From Maribacter luteus (GTDB taxonomy: Bacteria > Bacteroidota > Bacteroidia > Flavobacteriales > Flavobacteriaceae), in NCBI RefSeq assembly GCF_009674825.1, contig NZ_WKJH01000026.1:1-64000 (forward strand): a DNA stretch of 64,000 nucleotides, written 5' to 3'. The position numbers and the translations under genes are program-made. The notes under the pieces were generated by a model. The model ran no database searches. It saw only the letters and a program-made list of their open reading frames with translations, and was not told where the DNA came from. Shown piece by piece: positions 42,446 through 51,313 of the stretch. Positions within the stretch are counted from its first letter, which is position 1; every line of letters begins with the position of its first letter.

Positions 42446-42817
42446 ATGAAAAATAGTATCAGGATTTTCTGTGTAACCGTCTTAATGGCCATTTACTGTA
42501 TAGCAATACATGTTGTTAGGACAAACACCTTCATTCCTGATGTAACAAAAAGCACCACTACGGATTTAGGTAAGCAGCACACCTTTGTAACGAACAACTT
42601 ATACGGCCATTTTTCTGTCTTTGAAAGTTCCATAGAAAGTTTCAACTTTCTACCCGAACCTAATTGCGAAAATCCGATTGCGAAAATATGGTCTTCAACA
42701 AAGGGTAGTGAGCAATTATTAAACGCTGTTTACACCCAATATCGCAATTTTTTAAAAGGTGCCCCCATTCAGCTTAGGGCCACCGATATCATTTTCCCTT
42801 TCCATTATTTTTGGTGA
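42446..42817 (+). CDS. Hypothetical exported protein
   Basis: The 123-residue protein has an N-terminal hydrophobic segment (IFCVTVLMAIYCIAIHVV) that may be a signal peptide or anchor. The mature part has a single cysteine (EPNCENP) and a striking aromatic C-terminus, ATDIIFPFHYFW. I have the impression that the FHYFW ending recurs in flavobacterial hypotheticals, but I cannot name a family. It lies 54 bases after the antiporter gene. Confidence 0.6.
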   Translation: MKNSIRIFCVTVLMAIYCIAIHVVRTNTFIPDVTKSTTTDLGKQHTFVTNNLYGHFSVFESSIESFNFLPEPNCENPIAKIWSSTKGSEQLLNAVYTQYRNFLKGAPIQLRATDIIFPFHYFW

Positions 42818-42923
42818 TTCATTTATAAACTGTCAGACCTCTTCGAATGACAGGTTTTATTCCGTTAGGCCTTGCAATGCATTTGGCCCGATCAACTACT
42901 TATAAATTTAAAAAATAACTAAA

Positions 42924-43433
42924 ATGAACATGGATTTAGGAAGCGCCATAGTAGGTGCTATTATTATCACGATATGTATGCTACCTTTTATAATGATTGG
43001 AAGGAGCAGAAAGAAAAAGGAAAAACAATTTATTCAAGCACTTCAGAACAATGCGAACAAGCACAATTGCCAGATAAACCAACAAGAGGTATTCGGTACT
43101 TTCGCAATAGGCATGGACAAGGAACATAATGCATTGTTCTTCACTAGAAGTACAAAAGAAAAAGAGGAAGAACAATTTGTTGATCTTTCCAACATCAAAA
43201 AATGTGAGGTCATCAATACAGGTAGAACGTTCAGAAACAAAAATGGCGATAAGAACGGAACCAAAACAATAATCGATAAACTGGAACTGGGATTTATTCC
43301 AAAGGCAAAAGACCAACCGGAAATCAAATGGGAGTTTTTTAATGCGGACATCAGCTATCAAATAAATGGTGAGCTGCATGCAATGCAAAAATGGGCCACC
43401 AACATCAATATCCTATTGTCTCCCAAGAGCTGA
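42924..43433 (+). CDS. Hypothetical membrane-anchored protein
   Basis: The 169-residue protein has one N-terminal membrane helix (about 6-26: SAIVGAIIITICMLPFIMI). A basic stop-transfer (GRSRKKKEKQ) and a soluble cytoplasmic domain rich in lysine and glutamate follow. The domain alternates short strands (GTFAIGMDKEHNALFF, KKCEVINTGRT, DKLELGFIP), which could be a PH-like fold. I do not recognise a named family. A strong terminator follows at 43440-43472. Confidence 0.65.
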   Translation: MNMDLGSAIVGAIIITICMLPFIMIGRSRKKKEKQFIQALQNNANKHNCQINQQEVFGTFAIGMDKEHNALFFTRSTKEKEEEQFVDLSNIKKCEVINTGRTFRNKNGDKNGTKTIIDKLELGFIPKAKDQPEIKWEFFNADISYQINGELHAMQKWATNINILLSPKS

Positions 43434-43439
43434 TTCATT

Positions 43440-43472
43440 AATGCCCAATGTGATTTACATTGGGCATTTTTT
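43440..43472 (+). terminator. Strong rho-independent terminator
   Basis: ATGCCCAATGT (43441-43451) and ACATTGGGCAT (43457-43467) form a perfect 11-bp stem with a 5-base loop. TTTTT follows. It may also serve the complementary strand weakly, through the preceding A residues. Confidence 0.9.
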
Positions 43473-43583
43473 CATTTCTTTAATATACTTGGCAACATAT
43501 AGATAAGACCCCTATTTAAAATCTTATTACTTTTAATAATTGGAACTATCGGCTTAAAGTAAAAATTCACAAATAACAGCCCT

Positions 43584-43886
43584 ATGAACAGAAAAGATGC
43601 AACAAGGATCGTACAGGAAGACGGTATGGAAAATGGACGATTTGTCCTCTTCGAAAATGATATTTTTGCCGGTGAAATGATTTATACTTGGAAAGCCAAA
43701 ACAACATTCAGTATCGACCACACAACTGTTGACCCAAATTTCGGAGGAAAAGGCTTCGGTAAATTATTGGTCATTCAAGCTGTGGAATTTGCCAAGGAAA
43801 ACGGTTTAAAAATAGAACCACTTTGTTCATATGCAAAAAAAGTAATCGAAAAGAACCAAAATCTCCAAGAAGTGCTGATCAACTAA
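43584..43886 (+). CDS. Small GNAT-type N-acetyltransferase (YjdJ-like)
   Basis: The 100-residue single-domain protein has GEMIYTW, FSIDHTTVDPNFGGKGFGKLL (the acyl-CoA pyrophosphate loop GGKGFG) and AVEFAKENGLKIEPLCSYAKKVI. This is the short GNAT form known from YjdJ/GTLF3B-type proteins, about two thirds of a normal GNAT. The substrate is unknown. It lies tail to tail with moeA. Confidence 0.83.
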   Translation: MNRKDATRIVQEDGMENGRFVLFENDIFAGEMIYTWKAKTTFSIDHTTVDPNFGGKGFGKLLVIQAVEFAKENGLKIEPLCSYAKKVIEKNQNLQEVLIN

Positions 43887-43934
43887 ATCCTTACCCCACT
43901 TATTGAGATAACGGCCAAAAATATAAAACAGGTT

Positions 43935-45125
43935 CTACTTAGTCGCTATATAGTTCACAAGCTCCCCTACCCCATAAGCTTCTTCCCTTGGGGCCAAACA
44001 TATAAATCCGTCAGAGTGCACCAAACTGGTTAAATCGCCCGACCCATTCTCACGTACGGGATTCACCCAAAGACTTCCTTTCCTATTATCGGTTTTCACC
44101 TGTACAAAACGGGTCAATGGCGGTTTCGCTATCACTGGGCCGTTCAAAAAAACCTGCTCATTCCTTATCTCAAGACCTAATGAGCTATACAACCATGGGA
44201 GAAAGTACACATGATAATTGGCAAAAGTGGAAACAGGATTGCCCGGAAATGAAAAAACAACGGTTTTAAGATCTGGCTGCACACCGAACCAAAAAGGTTT
44301 TCCTGGCTTTTGGGCCACTCTATGAAACACTTTCCCCACCTTAAGATCTGCCATAACTTCAGGAATAAAATCGAACTTTCCTTTAGACACACCACCACTC
44401 AATAAAACCGTATCGTAGGTTTCCAAAATATGGGACAGTTCTTTTCGAATATCTGATTTATCATCTTTAAGATGTATTGGATTGGCGACGATCCCTTCTC
44501 TCTGTAAAGCAGCACAAAGTGAAAGTACGTTCGATTTTCGTATTTGATGGGGCAAGGGTATTTCCGAAACCTCTACCAACTCATTTCCTGTAGAAATCAC
44601 ACACACTTTTGGTAGCTTTTTCACCTTAAGCCCAGATTTACCCACAGAAGCCAAAACCCCTATTTCCGCAGGCCCGATACGCGTATTTTTATGTAATAGT
44701 ACAGTTCCGGATACAACATCGCTCCCTTTTGGGTGTACATCTTGGCCTGCAATTGCATCTTTCAATAAAGTGGCGTGCCCATTTTTGATTTCCAAATGTT
44801 CGTACATCACCACCGTATCGGCATTTTTAGGTACTACTGCACCGGTCATTATCTCAATACAATTATGGATGTCACTCAGTTTTTGCTGGGGCATTCCGGC
44901 ACTGGCAATTGCTTCGATCTTAAAAGAATTTATTCCTTCTTTTAAGGCTTTTGAATTAATGGCAATTCCGTCTTTGGTAGCACGGTCAAAAGGAGGAAAA
45001 TCCCTATCCGCCAAAATATCCTCTGCAAGAATCCTGCCTTCACTTTGCTCCAAAGCCACTATCCCAGCCCCCAAATCCAAAGTATGTTCCAACACCTTTG
45101 AATACGCATCATTAAAATTTATCAT
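43935..45125 (-). CDS. moeA: Molybdopterin molybdenumtransferase
   Basis: The 396-residue MoeA inserts molybdate into molybdopterin. The start at 45125 (MINFNDAYSKVL) fits the family. The open frame runs a further 61 codons upstream, but that part is hydrophobic and unlike MoeA. Motifs seen are DFPPFDRATKDGIAI, IEIMTGAVVPKNADTVV, GSDVVSGTVLL, VCVISTGNELVE, SGGVSKGKFDF and VFSFPGNPVST, covering the usual domains I-IV. It is divergent from trpB and about 5 kb from the other cofactor genes. Confidence 0.93.
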   Translation of the reverse strand: MINFNDAYSKVLEHTLDLGAGIVALEQSEGRILAEDILADRDFPPFDRATKDGIAINSKALKEGINSFKIEAIASAGMPQQKLSDIHNCIEIMTGAVVPKNADTVVMYEHLEIKNGHATLLKDAIAGQDVHPKGSDVVSGTVLLHKNTRIGPAEIGVLASVGKSGLKVKKLPKVCVISTGNELVEVSEIPLPHQIRKSNVLSLCAALQREGIVANPIHLKDDKSDIRKELSHILETYDTVLLSGGVSKGKFDFIPEVMADLKVGKVFHRVAQKPGKPFWFGVQPDLKTVVFSFPGNPVSTFANYHVYFLPWLYSSLGLEIRNEQVFLNGPVIAKPPLTRFVQVKTDNRKGSLWVNPVRENGSGDLTSLVHSDGFICLAPREEAYGVGELVNYIATK

Positions 45126-45319
45126 ACCAAAAACCATTAAAAATGAGCACTTAACCCCAAAGATAGAAATAAGTATAGCATCACTACCTAAAACATGGTC
45201 TACTATTAAAGAACATATCATAAAAAAAGGCCACTTATGCACATCGATTATAAAAAGCAAAATCCGTAATTTTAACTTACGATAAAATTTTAGTTTCAAT
45301 TGACCCAAGAAATCAGATT

Positions 45320-46522
45320 ATGACCGAGAATTATTTTAAGACTTACCCGAACAAAGAAGGATTTTTCAATGAATATGGCGGAGCATTTATACCCCCCATG
45401 CTAGAAGAGGAGATGAAAAAAATTACCGATGCGTATTATGCCATCAGTAAATCGCACAGTTTTATCTCGGAACTTAGAAGTATTAGAAAACACTATCAAG
45501 GTCGTCCTACCCCTGTTTATTACTGTAATCGCCTGTCTGACAAATATGGCGGAAGGATCTATTTGAAAAGGGAGGACCTAAACCATACAGGGGCCCATAA
45601 ATTGAACCATTGTATGGGAGAGGCACTTTTAGCCAAACACTTGGGCAAAAAGAAATTGATTGCCGAAACCGGAGCGGGGCAACATGGGGTTGCCTTAGCA
45701 ACTGCCGCCGCTTATTTTGGCCTGGAATGTGAAATTCATATGGGAGAAGTAGATATGGCAAAGGAACGGCCCAATGTAGTGCGTATGCGTATCCTTGGCG
45801 CTAAAGTAGTACCGGTTACCCACGGGCTGAAAACTTTGAAAGAAGCCGTTGACTCCGCCTTTGAAGCTTATATGAAAGACCCGATCAATACCATTTATTG
45901 CATTGGATCCGTAGTAGGCCCACACCCATTTCCTATGATGGTACGCGATTTTCAACGTGTCGTAGGTATTGAGGCAAAGGAACAGTTCTTTGACATGACG
46001 GGTGAATTACCTGATAATGTCGTGGCCTGCGTTGGTGGAGGTAGTAATGCCATGGGTATTTTTTCTGCCTTTTTGGATGACAGTGAATGCAGTCTCTATG
46101 GTGTTGAACCAGGAGGACGTTCCTTGGAACATGGAGAACATGCCGCTACCATGACCTTGGGGAAACCCGGTATTATCCACGGATTCAAATGCTACACTTT
46201 ACAGGATGAAAATGGGGAACCGAGTCCAGTGTATTCAGTGGCAAGTGGTTTGGATTACCCTGGTGTAGGCCCTGAACATAGTATGCTGAAAGATTTGAAG
46301 AAAGTAAACTACGATGTAGTTTCGGACAAGGAAACCATTGATGCTTTCTTTGAACTAAGTCGTTTGGAAGGCATTATCCCTGCCCTTGAAAGTGCACATG
46401 CTGTTGCCTATGCCTTTAAACTGGCACAGGAAAATCCACAAAAATCGATATTGGTGAATTTAAGCGGTAGAGGTGACAAAGACCTTGATTTTGTTGTCGA
46501 GAATTATGAGATGCCCGAATAA
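45320..46522 (+). CDS. trpB: Tryptophan synthase beta chain, stand-alone copy
   Basis: The 400-residue PLP enzyme joins indole and serine to tryptophan. It has [15 protein letters not shown] with the Schiff-base lysine, [11 protein letters not shown] with the catalytic glutamate, [10 protein letters not shown] for the phosphate, [16 protein letters not shown] and LSGRGDKD. No trpA or other trp gene is near. The neighbours are molybdenum cofactor genes, so this is an orphan, perhaps a second copy working without the alpha chain. The residues after the lysine (LNHCMG) differ slightly from the common INNVLG. Confidence 0.88.
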   Translation: MTENYFKTYPNKEGFFNEYGGAFIPPMLEEEMKKITDAYYAISKSHSFISELRSIRKHYQGRPTPVYYCNRLSDKYGGRIYLKREDLNHTGAHKLNHCMGEALLAKHLGKKKLIAETGAGQHGVALATAAAYFGLECEIHMGEVDMAKERPNVVRMRILGAKVVPVTHGLKTLKEAVDSAFEAYMKDPINTIYCIGSVVGPHPFPMMVRDFQRVVGIEAKEQFFDMTGELPDNVVACVGGGSNAMGIFSAFLDDSECSLYGVEPGGRSLEHGEHAATMTLGKPGIIHGFKCYTLQDENGEPSPVYSVASGLDYPGVGPEHSMLKDLKKVNYDVVSDKETIDAFFELSRLEGIIPALESAHAVAYAFKLAQENPQKSILVNLSGRGDKDLDFVVENYEMPE

Positions 46523-46539
46523 CAGAAGGGACTGATCAA

Positions 46540-47313
46540 TTAAAACAACCCTAATCCGTTTACCAATAACACCCGTAAACCAACAATTAACACAAGAATC
46601 GCAGTTATTCTTTTAATACCATTGGCGGACAATCTTTTAAGGCTTAGCCTTACTCCCAATTGTCCGCCAATCACTACCGTAACCCCAAGTGCCACGGTCT
46701 CGACCCATGGGAGTTGAATTGTACCTGCGACCAAGAGCCCTACCAAACCGGATATGGAATTCACCAAAATAAAAAAGCTCGCCAGGGCCGCAATTTTAAC
46801 CGATTTATTCCAATTGATATGATTTAGGATAGGGGCCAAAAAAATACCCCCACCGATTCCTACCAATCCCGACAATAACCCAATAGTACCCCCGATGATA
46901 TAACTTAAATATTTTGGATAAACCTTCGTGGGTTCGTTCCAGCGAATACCAGAAGTCTGATAGAGCAATGATACGGATGAAATAATCAAAGCGGCCCCTA
47001 GGATAATGAAGAACACTTCTTCCTTCAATCTAAAAGAAGCGCCAATAAATGCCATGGGAATACTGGTTATAACAAATGACAGAAAGTCCTTTAACCGTGT
47101 ATGCCCATGCTTTAGATAAAGAAAAGTACTTCCTGAAACCACGACTAAATTACAGACCAAAGCAATGGAACGAATGGCGAAAAAATTAACCAGTACAAGG
47201 GTCAATAAGGCTAAATAGCTAGAACCACCACCGAAACCAACGGAGGAATATAAGGTGGAGACCACAAAGAAACCCAGACATAGTAGGACCAAGCCTTCAA
47301 TACTTAACAGCAT
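46540..47313 (-). CDS. TauE/SafE family sulfite exporter-like permease
   Basis: The 257-residue protein has about eight helices in two repeats, each with a glycine-rich signature: YSSVGFGGGSSYLALL near residue 25 and SGLVGIGGGIFLAPIL near residue 148. TauE/SafE proteins move sulfite, sulfoacetate or other small organic anions. It is the last gene of the cofactor operon. Its start overlaps the end of the MoeB-like gene by 17 bases, so a link to sulfur handling (rhodanese, molybdopterin sulfur) is possible. Confidence 0.83.
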   Translation of the reverse strand: MLLSIEGLVLLCLGFFVVSTLYSSVGFGGGSSYLALLTLVLVNFFAIRSIALVCNLVVVSGSTFLYLKHGHTRLKDFLSFVITSIPMAFIGASFRLKEEVFFIILGAALIISSVSLLYQTSGIRWNEPTKVYPKYLSYIIGGTIGLLSGLVGIGGGIFLAPILNHINWNKSVKIAALASFFILVNSISGLVGLLVAGTIQLPWVETVALGVTVVIGGQLGVRLSLKRLSANGIKRITAILVLIVGLRVLLVNGLGLF

Positions 47314-48370
47314 ACTTTTTCAATTGCTCTATTCCTCCGTTCACGTTAATGACCTTGGACCCATTTTTATAGGATACAAGAATGGATTGCGCCTCCAGAC
47401 TCCGCGAACCACTATGGCACAAAACATAAACAGCCCGATCATAGTCTAATTTATGTTTCCAATCCTCGATTTTATCCAAAGGTAGGTTTACGGAATTTTT
47501 TAGATGGAATTCCTCGAACTCCCCTACCGTTCGCACATCTATGATCTGAATACTTTCGTCTGACAACAACTTTTCGAATTCGGTTGCCTCAATTGAATCA
47601 CTTTCGGGAGTGCATTCAAAACCATAGGTTTCTTGCAGTGCTTCAATAGCCAAGTTCGAGGGGATCTTATCAAATTTTATTTTTCTAAAGGATTGGTCCA
47701 GGCCATTGAACAATAGCAATTTACCGGACAACACCTCCCCTATTCCCGTTAGTACCTTAACAGCTTCCAATGCCTGAAGGTTTCCGACTATTCCCGGAAT
47801 AACACCAAGTACACCATGCTCATTACAATTGGGAACTTCTTTGGCTGTAGGCATTTTCGGAAAAAGACATCGATAGGTTGGGCCATTTTTATAATTGAAC
47901 ACGCTTACCTGCCCTTCAAAGCCATGTAATGCACCATAAACAAAAGGTTTTTTCAGGATAACACAAGCATCATTGATCAGATAACGGGTCGGGAAATTAT
48001 CCGTAGCATCGATTACCAGATCATACCCCTCGATTATCGACAGGGCATTTTCCAGGGTTAGAAACTCGTAATAGGGTATTAAATGGGTATCAGAATTTTG
48101 TGCTTTTAATCTTTCGATGGCAACGTCTAATTTGGCGTAACCCACTTCATCGGCTGAATATAAAACCTGCCGATGTAGATTGGAAAGTGAAACCTCATCT
48201 TCCTCAACAATGCCCAAGGTACCTACACCCATAGCATTCAAATACATTAGTACCGGAACACCCAAACCACCTGCACCTACTACCAATAATTTGGCACTTG
48301 CCAATCGGGTTTGGGCTTCTGGGCCAAAATCCTTCAGTTGCGTTTGTCTGGAATATCGTTCACCATTCAT
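47297..48370 (-). CDS. moeB: MoeB/ThiF-type adenylyltransferase with rhodanese domain
   Basis: The 357-residue protein activates the C-terminal glycine of MoaD. Residues about 1-245 are the E1-like domain: RYSRQTQL, VVGAGGLGVPVL (ATP site), NLHRQVLY, DATDNFPTRYL and the likely catalytic Cys in VPNCNEHGVLG. Residues about 265-357 are a rhodanese domain (IIDVRTVGEFEEFHL) with an active-site loop CHSGSRS. The rhodanese could supply the sulfur for MoaD thiocarboxylate. The zinc-binding CxxC pairs of E. coli MoeB are not evident. It overlaps the next gene by 17 bases. Confidence 0.9.
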   Translation of the reverse strand: MNGERYSRQTQLKDFGPEAQTRLASAKLLVVGAGGLGVPVLMYLNAMGVGTLGIVEEDEVSLSNLHRQVLYSADEVGYAKLDVAIERLKAQNSDTHLIPYYEFLTLENALSIIEGYDLVIDATDNFPTRYLINDACVILKKPFVYGALHGFEGQVSVFNYKNGPTYRCLFPKMPTAKEVPNCNEHGVLGVIPGIVGNLQALEAVKVLTGIGEVLSGKLLLFNGLDQSFRKIKFDKIPSNLAIEALQETYGFECTPESDSIEATEFEKLLSDESIQIIDVRTVGEFEEFHLKNSVNLPLDKIEDWKHKLDYDRAVYVLCHSGSRSLEAQSILVSYKNGSKVINVNGGIEQLKKYAVKY

Positions 48371-48372
48371 AC

Positions 48373-48966
48373 TTATTCCAATTTCGTCAAGGCTTCTTTA
48401 TAATCCGATTCCGAATTCGCGTTCATCAATACATTCTCATTTTCAGGGTGAACCAAATGGGTATCATTATTGATCAGGAATTTACGTGGACAAGACCCAT
48501 TCTTACCTTCCTGCATATATAAAACTGCATTTTTAAGTCCGTTCGGTTCCCAAATGGCACATAAAGGTTCTGGTAAAGGGTTTTCCTTTAAGGCATAGGC
48601 CGTAGCGAAGGAATCAGGTTTGCGGCGTTCCATGAGGTAACGCAGTGCTTTTTCATCGATCAGCGGAAGATCACATGCCAATACCAACCATGCCACTTCC
48701 GGAAATTCTTTGTGGGCAGTAAGGATTCCGTTAAAGGGACCTTTAAAAATATCCTCATCGACAATGGTCTTAAAATCTGCATGTATTTCCGTGGCCTGTT
48801 CCTTTCGAATACTCATAAAGGCCTTATCGCACACTTGCTCTAACAATCGATATAAATAATCGCGTTGGGGCATTCCATGATAGGCGATAAGACCTTTATC
48901 CTTACCCATACGTCTGCTCTGTCCTCCAGAGAGGACCAAACCATATAATTTAACGGTTGAAGTCAT
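48373..48966 (-). CDS. mobA: Molybdenum cofactor guanylyltransferase
   Basis: The 197-residue nucleotidyltransferase has the MobA N-terminal loop LVLSGGQSRRMGKDKG, then ACDLPLI and a later EPLCAIWEP. It links GMP to the molybdenum cofactor. The chain is of normal MobA size. Its first codons overlap the end of moaC by 17 bases, and moeB follows after 2 bases, so it is one tight operon. Confidence 0.9.
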   Translation of the reverse strand: MTSTVKLYGLVLSGGQSRRMGKDKGLIAYHGMPQRDYLYRLLEQVCDKAFMSIRKEQATEIHADFKTIVDEDIFKGPFNGILTAHKEFPEVAWLVLACDLPLIDEKALRYLMERRKPDSFATAYALKENPLPEPLCAIWEPNGLKNAVLYMQEGKNGSCPRKFLINNDTHLVHPENENVLMNANSESDYKEALTKLE

Positions 48967-49423
48967 GTTTACCTCCCGATTTATGTTCTAATTGAATATT
49001 CGAAATCTTGATATCGTGCGACAATGCTTTACACATATCGTAAATTGTCAGGGCACTAACCGATACACCGGTCAAAGCCTCCATTTCAACACCTGTCCTT
49101 TCTGTACATTTTACCATGCAGGTAACCAGTAAGGTATTTTCTTTGGGCAGTATATCGATATGCACTTTAGATAGATTTATTTGATGGCAGAGCGGAATAA
49201 GTTCCGAGGTTTTCTTTACCCCTTGTATTCCTGCAATTATGGCTGTTTGAAGAATACTGCCTTTCTTTCCCAAGAAATCTTGCGCTTTCAAGGTCTCGAA
49301 AACATCCTTTGGAAAATTTACCTGCCCTGTGGCTGTTGCCATTCGGGATGAAACATCTTTGTTAGACACATCAACCATCGAAGCGTTACCCCTATCATCT
49401 ATATGTGAAAGTTCTTTTTTCAT
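48950..49423 (-). CDS. moaC: Cyclic pyranopterin monophosphate synthase accessory protein
   Basis: The 157-residue protein has the MoaC signatures LSHIDDRGNASMVDVS, TAIIAGIQGVKKTSELIPLCHQ, VKCTERTGVEMEALTGVSVSALTIYDMCKA and the C-terminal LEHKSGGKHDF. With MoaA it makes cyclic pyranopterin from GTP. It directly follows moaA with no spacer and overlaps mobA by 17 bases. Confidence 0.95.
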   Translation of the reverse strand: MKKELSHIDDRGNASMVDVSNKDVSSRMATATGQVNFPKDVFETLKAQDFLGKKGSILQTAIIAGIQGVKKTSELIPLCHQINLSKVHIDILPKENTLLVTCMVKCTERTGVEMEALTGVSVSALTIYDMCKALSHDIKISNIQLEHKSGGKHDFNR

Positions 49424-50407
49424 TTATCCTCCGATTGTGGTCATTGAATTCGTATATGTTCCCTTTTGTAGTTTTTGGGCCTCAAAACCTGTTTTGGCCC
49501 TATTCCCTATTGCCTTCAATATTTGTTGCTTTACCTTTTCCTCAGATGATTCCCCTCGTAATATTTCCCTGATATTCATACTCGGCTGGGCATACAAGCA
49601 AGTAATCACATCTCCGGTTGCCGTAATTCGCAATCTGTTGCAACTACCGCAAAAAGTACGACTAAACGACGGTATAATCCCAAAAGTACCTTTAAACCCG
49701 GGGATCTTATAATTCATGGAGGTCGATGTTGCCTCAGACGGAATTTCTTCATAATCGGGATATGCCTCCTTGATATGCGACAGAATACGTTTATAATCCC
49801 ATGTATTGCCTTCAAAATGTCGAGACCCACCATTAAACGGCATTTCTTCCAAGTAACGAACACATACATTATAATTCTTGGCGAGTGCCAACATTGGAAG
49901 TATATCCTGGGTGTTTTGTCCTGTCAATGCGATAAAATTGATACGTACATTAAAACCCTCATTGATCATTCGTATGATGTTGTCATAAACGATGTTGTAT
50001 TCATCCCTTCGAGTGATCTTTTTAAAGGTTTCCCGGTTTATGGCATCCATACTCACATTGATGTTTTTAATACCCAGAGCCTTAAGTTCTGTTATATAAG
50101 GGCCAATCAATGTGGCATTCGTGGTAATGGATATATCTTTGAGACCTTTCATGTTCGATAGGTTCCGTATTAAAACCATCAGATCCTTGCGCACAAAAGG
50201 CTCTCCTCCTGTAATCCTTATTTTATCAATTCCTTGGGACACCAGAATACTGCTCAATCGTGACAACTCCTCAAGGGTGAACAGGGTATCTTTCTTCGAA
50301 AAATCTATCCCACTTTCGGGCATACAATAATTACAGCGAAGATTACATCGATCGGTAACCGCTAAACGTAAATAATTGATTTTCCTATTATGATTGTCTA
50401 TCAACAT
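49424..50407 (-). CDS. moaA: GTP 3',8-cyclase (radical SAM)
   Basis: The 327-residue enzyme has the radical-SAM cluster motif CNLRCNYC, GGEP in RITGGEPFVR, the second cluster in FCGSCNRLRIT with a later CLYAQ, and a C-terminal Gly-Gly tail (TTIGG) that reaches into the active site. All parts needed for activity are visible. It starts 4 bases after moaE and abuts moaC. Confidence 0.95.
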   Translation of the reverse strand: MLIDNHNRKINYLRLAVTDRCNLRCNYCMPESGIDFSKKDTLFTLEELSRLSSILVSQGIDKIRITGGEPFVRKDLMVLIRNLSNMKGLKDISITTNATLIGPYITELKALGIKNINVSMDAINRETFKKITRRDEYNIVYDNIIRMINEGFNVRINFIALTGQNTQDILPMLALAKNYNVCVRYLEEMPFNGGSRHFEGNTWDYKRILSHIKEAYPDYEEIPSEATSTSMNYKIPGFKGTFGIIPSFSRTFCGSCNRLRITATGDVITCLYAQPSMNIREILRGESSEEKVKQQILKAIGNRAKTGFEAQKLQKGTYTNSMTTIGG

Positions 50408-50411
50408 ATTC

Positions 50412-50831
50412 TTAAGGGTGGGCAGAAACCCAAACTGATTTATCCTTGAACATTTCCTTTTTCCAAATAGGAACGGTTTCCTTTAACGTATCTATCATAT
50501 ATCTACAAGCCTCAAAGCATGCCTCTCTATGTGCGCTTGAAACGCCAATGACCACAACCGGCTCTTTCACCTTCTTTAGGCCAACGGCATGGCGCATGAC
50601 CACCCTGTTCAATGGCCACTTTTCCGCTGCTTGATCAATGATCTTCGCCATTTCCTTAATCGCCATTGATTTGTAAGCTTCAAACTCTAACGAAATAACG
50701 GGTTCATTGTTGGTAAAATCCCGTACCGTACCCACGAAAACACAAATTCCCCCACTTTTGGAATCTGACAATTCAGTATATACCTTGGCGGTATCAATAT
50801 TTTCTACTATCTCTATAATTGGTTCGTTCAT
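50412..50831 (-). CDS. moaE: Molybdopterin synthase, large subunit
   Basis: The 139-residue protein has GGICVFVGTVRDFT, LEFEAYKSMAIKEM, VVMRHAVGLKKVKEPVV, SSAHREACFEACRYMID and the C-terminal PIWKKEMFKDKSVWV, the full MoaE motif set including the catalytic lysines. It forms the synthase with MoaD, whose gene overlaps it by one base. Confidence 0.95.
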   Translation of the reverse strand: MNEPIIEIVENIDTAKVYTELSDSKSGGICVFVGTVRDFTNNEPVISLEFEAYKSMAIKEMAKIIDQAAEKWPLNRVVMRHAVGLKKVKEPVVVIGVSSAHREACFEACRYMIDTLKETVPIWKKEMFKDKSVWVSAHP

Positions 50832-51073
50832 CAGCCTCCGCTTACAGGTGGAATTATTGCAATTTCATCATTTTCTTTTAAATCGACCTCCTGGGAAGCA
50901 TACTCCCCATTAACGGCAACAGCGAAAGAGGACAATTTTGTGAACTCCGGATAAGCAGCATTCAACGAACTTATCAGCTCACCGACCGACCGAGGTTTTT
51001 GGTTCAAATCAGAAACATTCAATGAGGATTTTCCCACAATATCCTTAGTAATTCCAAATAAGATTATTTCCAT
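50831..51073 (-). CDS. moaD: Molybdopterin synthase sulfur carrier subunit
   Basis: The 80-residue ubiquitin-fold protein ends in PPVSGG, the double glycine that is adenylated and thiocarboxylated by MoeB. Conserved stretches are FAVAVNGEYASQE and LKENDEIAIIPPVSGG. It is the first gene of the operon moaD-moaE-moaA-moaC-mobA-moeB-tauE. No exact TAnnTTTG box was found in front; the nearest is a 7-base TACTTTG just before the ATG. Confidence 0.94.
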   Translation of the reverse strand: MEIILFGITKDIVGKSSLNVSDLNQKPRSVGELISSLNAAYPEFTKLSSFAVAVNGEYASQEVDLKENDEIAIIPPVSGG

Positions 51074-51313
51074 ATCCCAAAGTACAGATTCTTTATCAAA
51101 AATCGTTCATGGCACCATTTACTTTTGTAAAGGATCATACCCTTTTATCAAAAGAAATATCACAATGGTACAACATACAAATTTCAATTTAATCTAAATT
51201 AATCAAAATATCATTGGTAATTTTCAGTGTAATTGCTTTTAACCTTTATTTATGTACATCACTTTAAACTAAAAACGTCCCTAAATTTAAGGCTTTCGAC
51301 TATTTTTGCATAC

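Noticed and set aside
44770-45285. 171-residue + strand frame opposite moeA
   Set aside because: It is antisense to the conserved N-terminal part of MoeA, and no family was recognised.
45126-45308. N-terminal extension of MoeA by 61 residues
   Set aside because: The added part is hydrophobic and unlike any MoeA. The family start MINFNDAYS fits 45125 and leaves a normal promoter gap to trpB.
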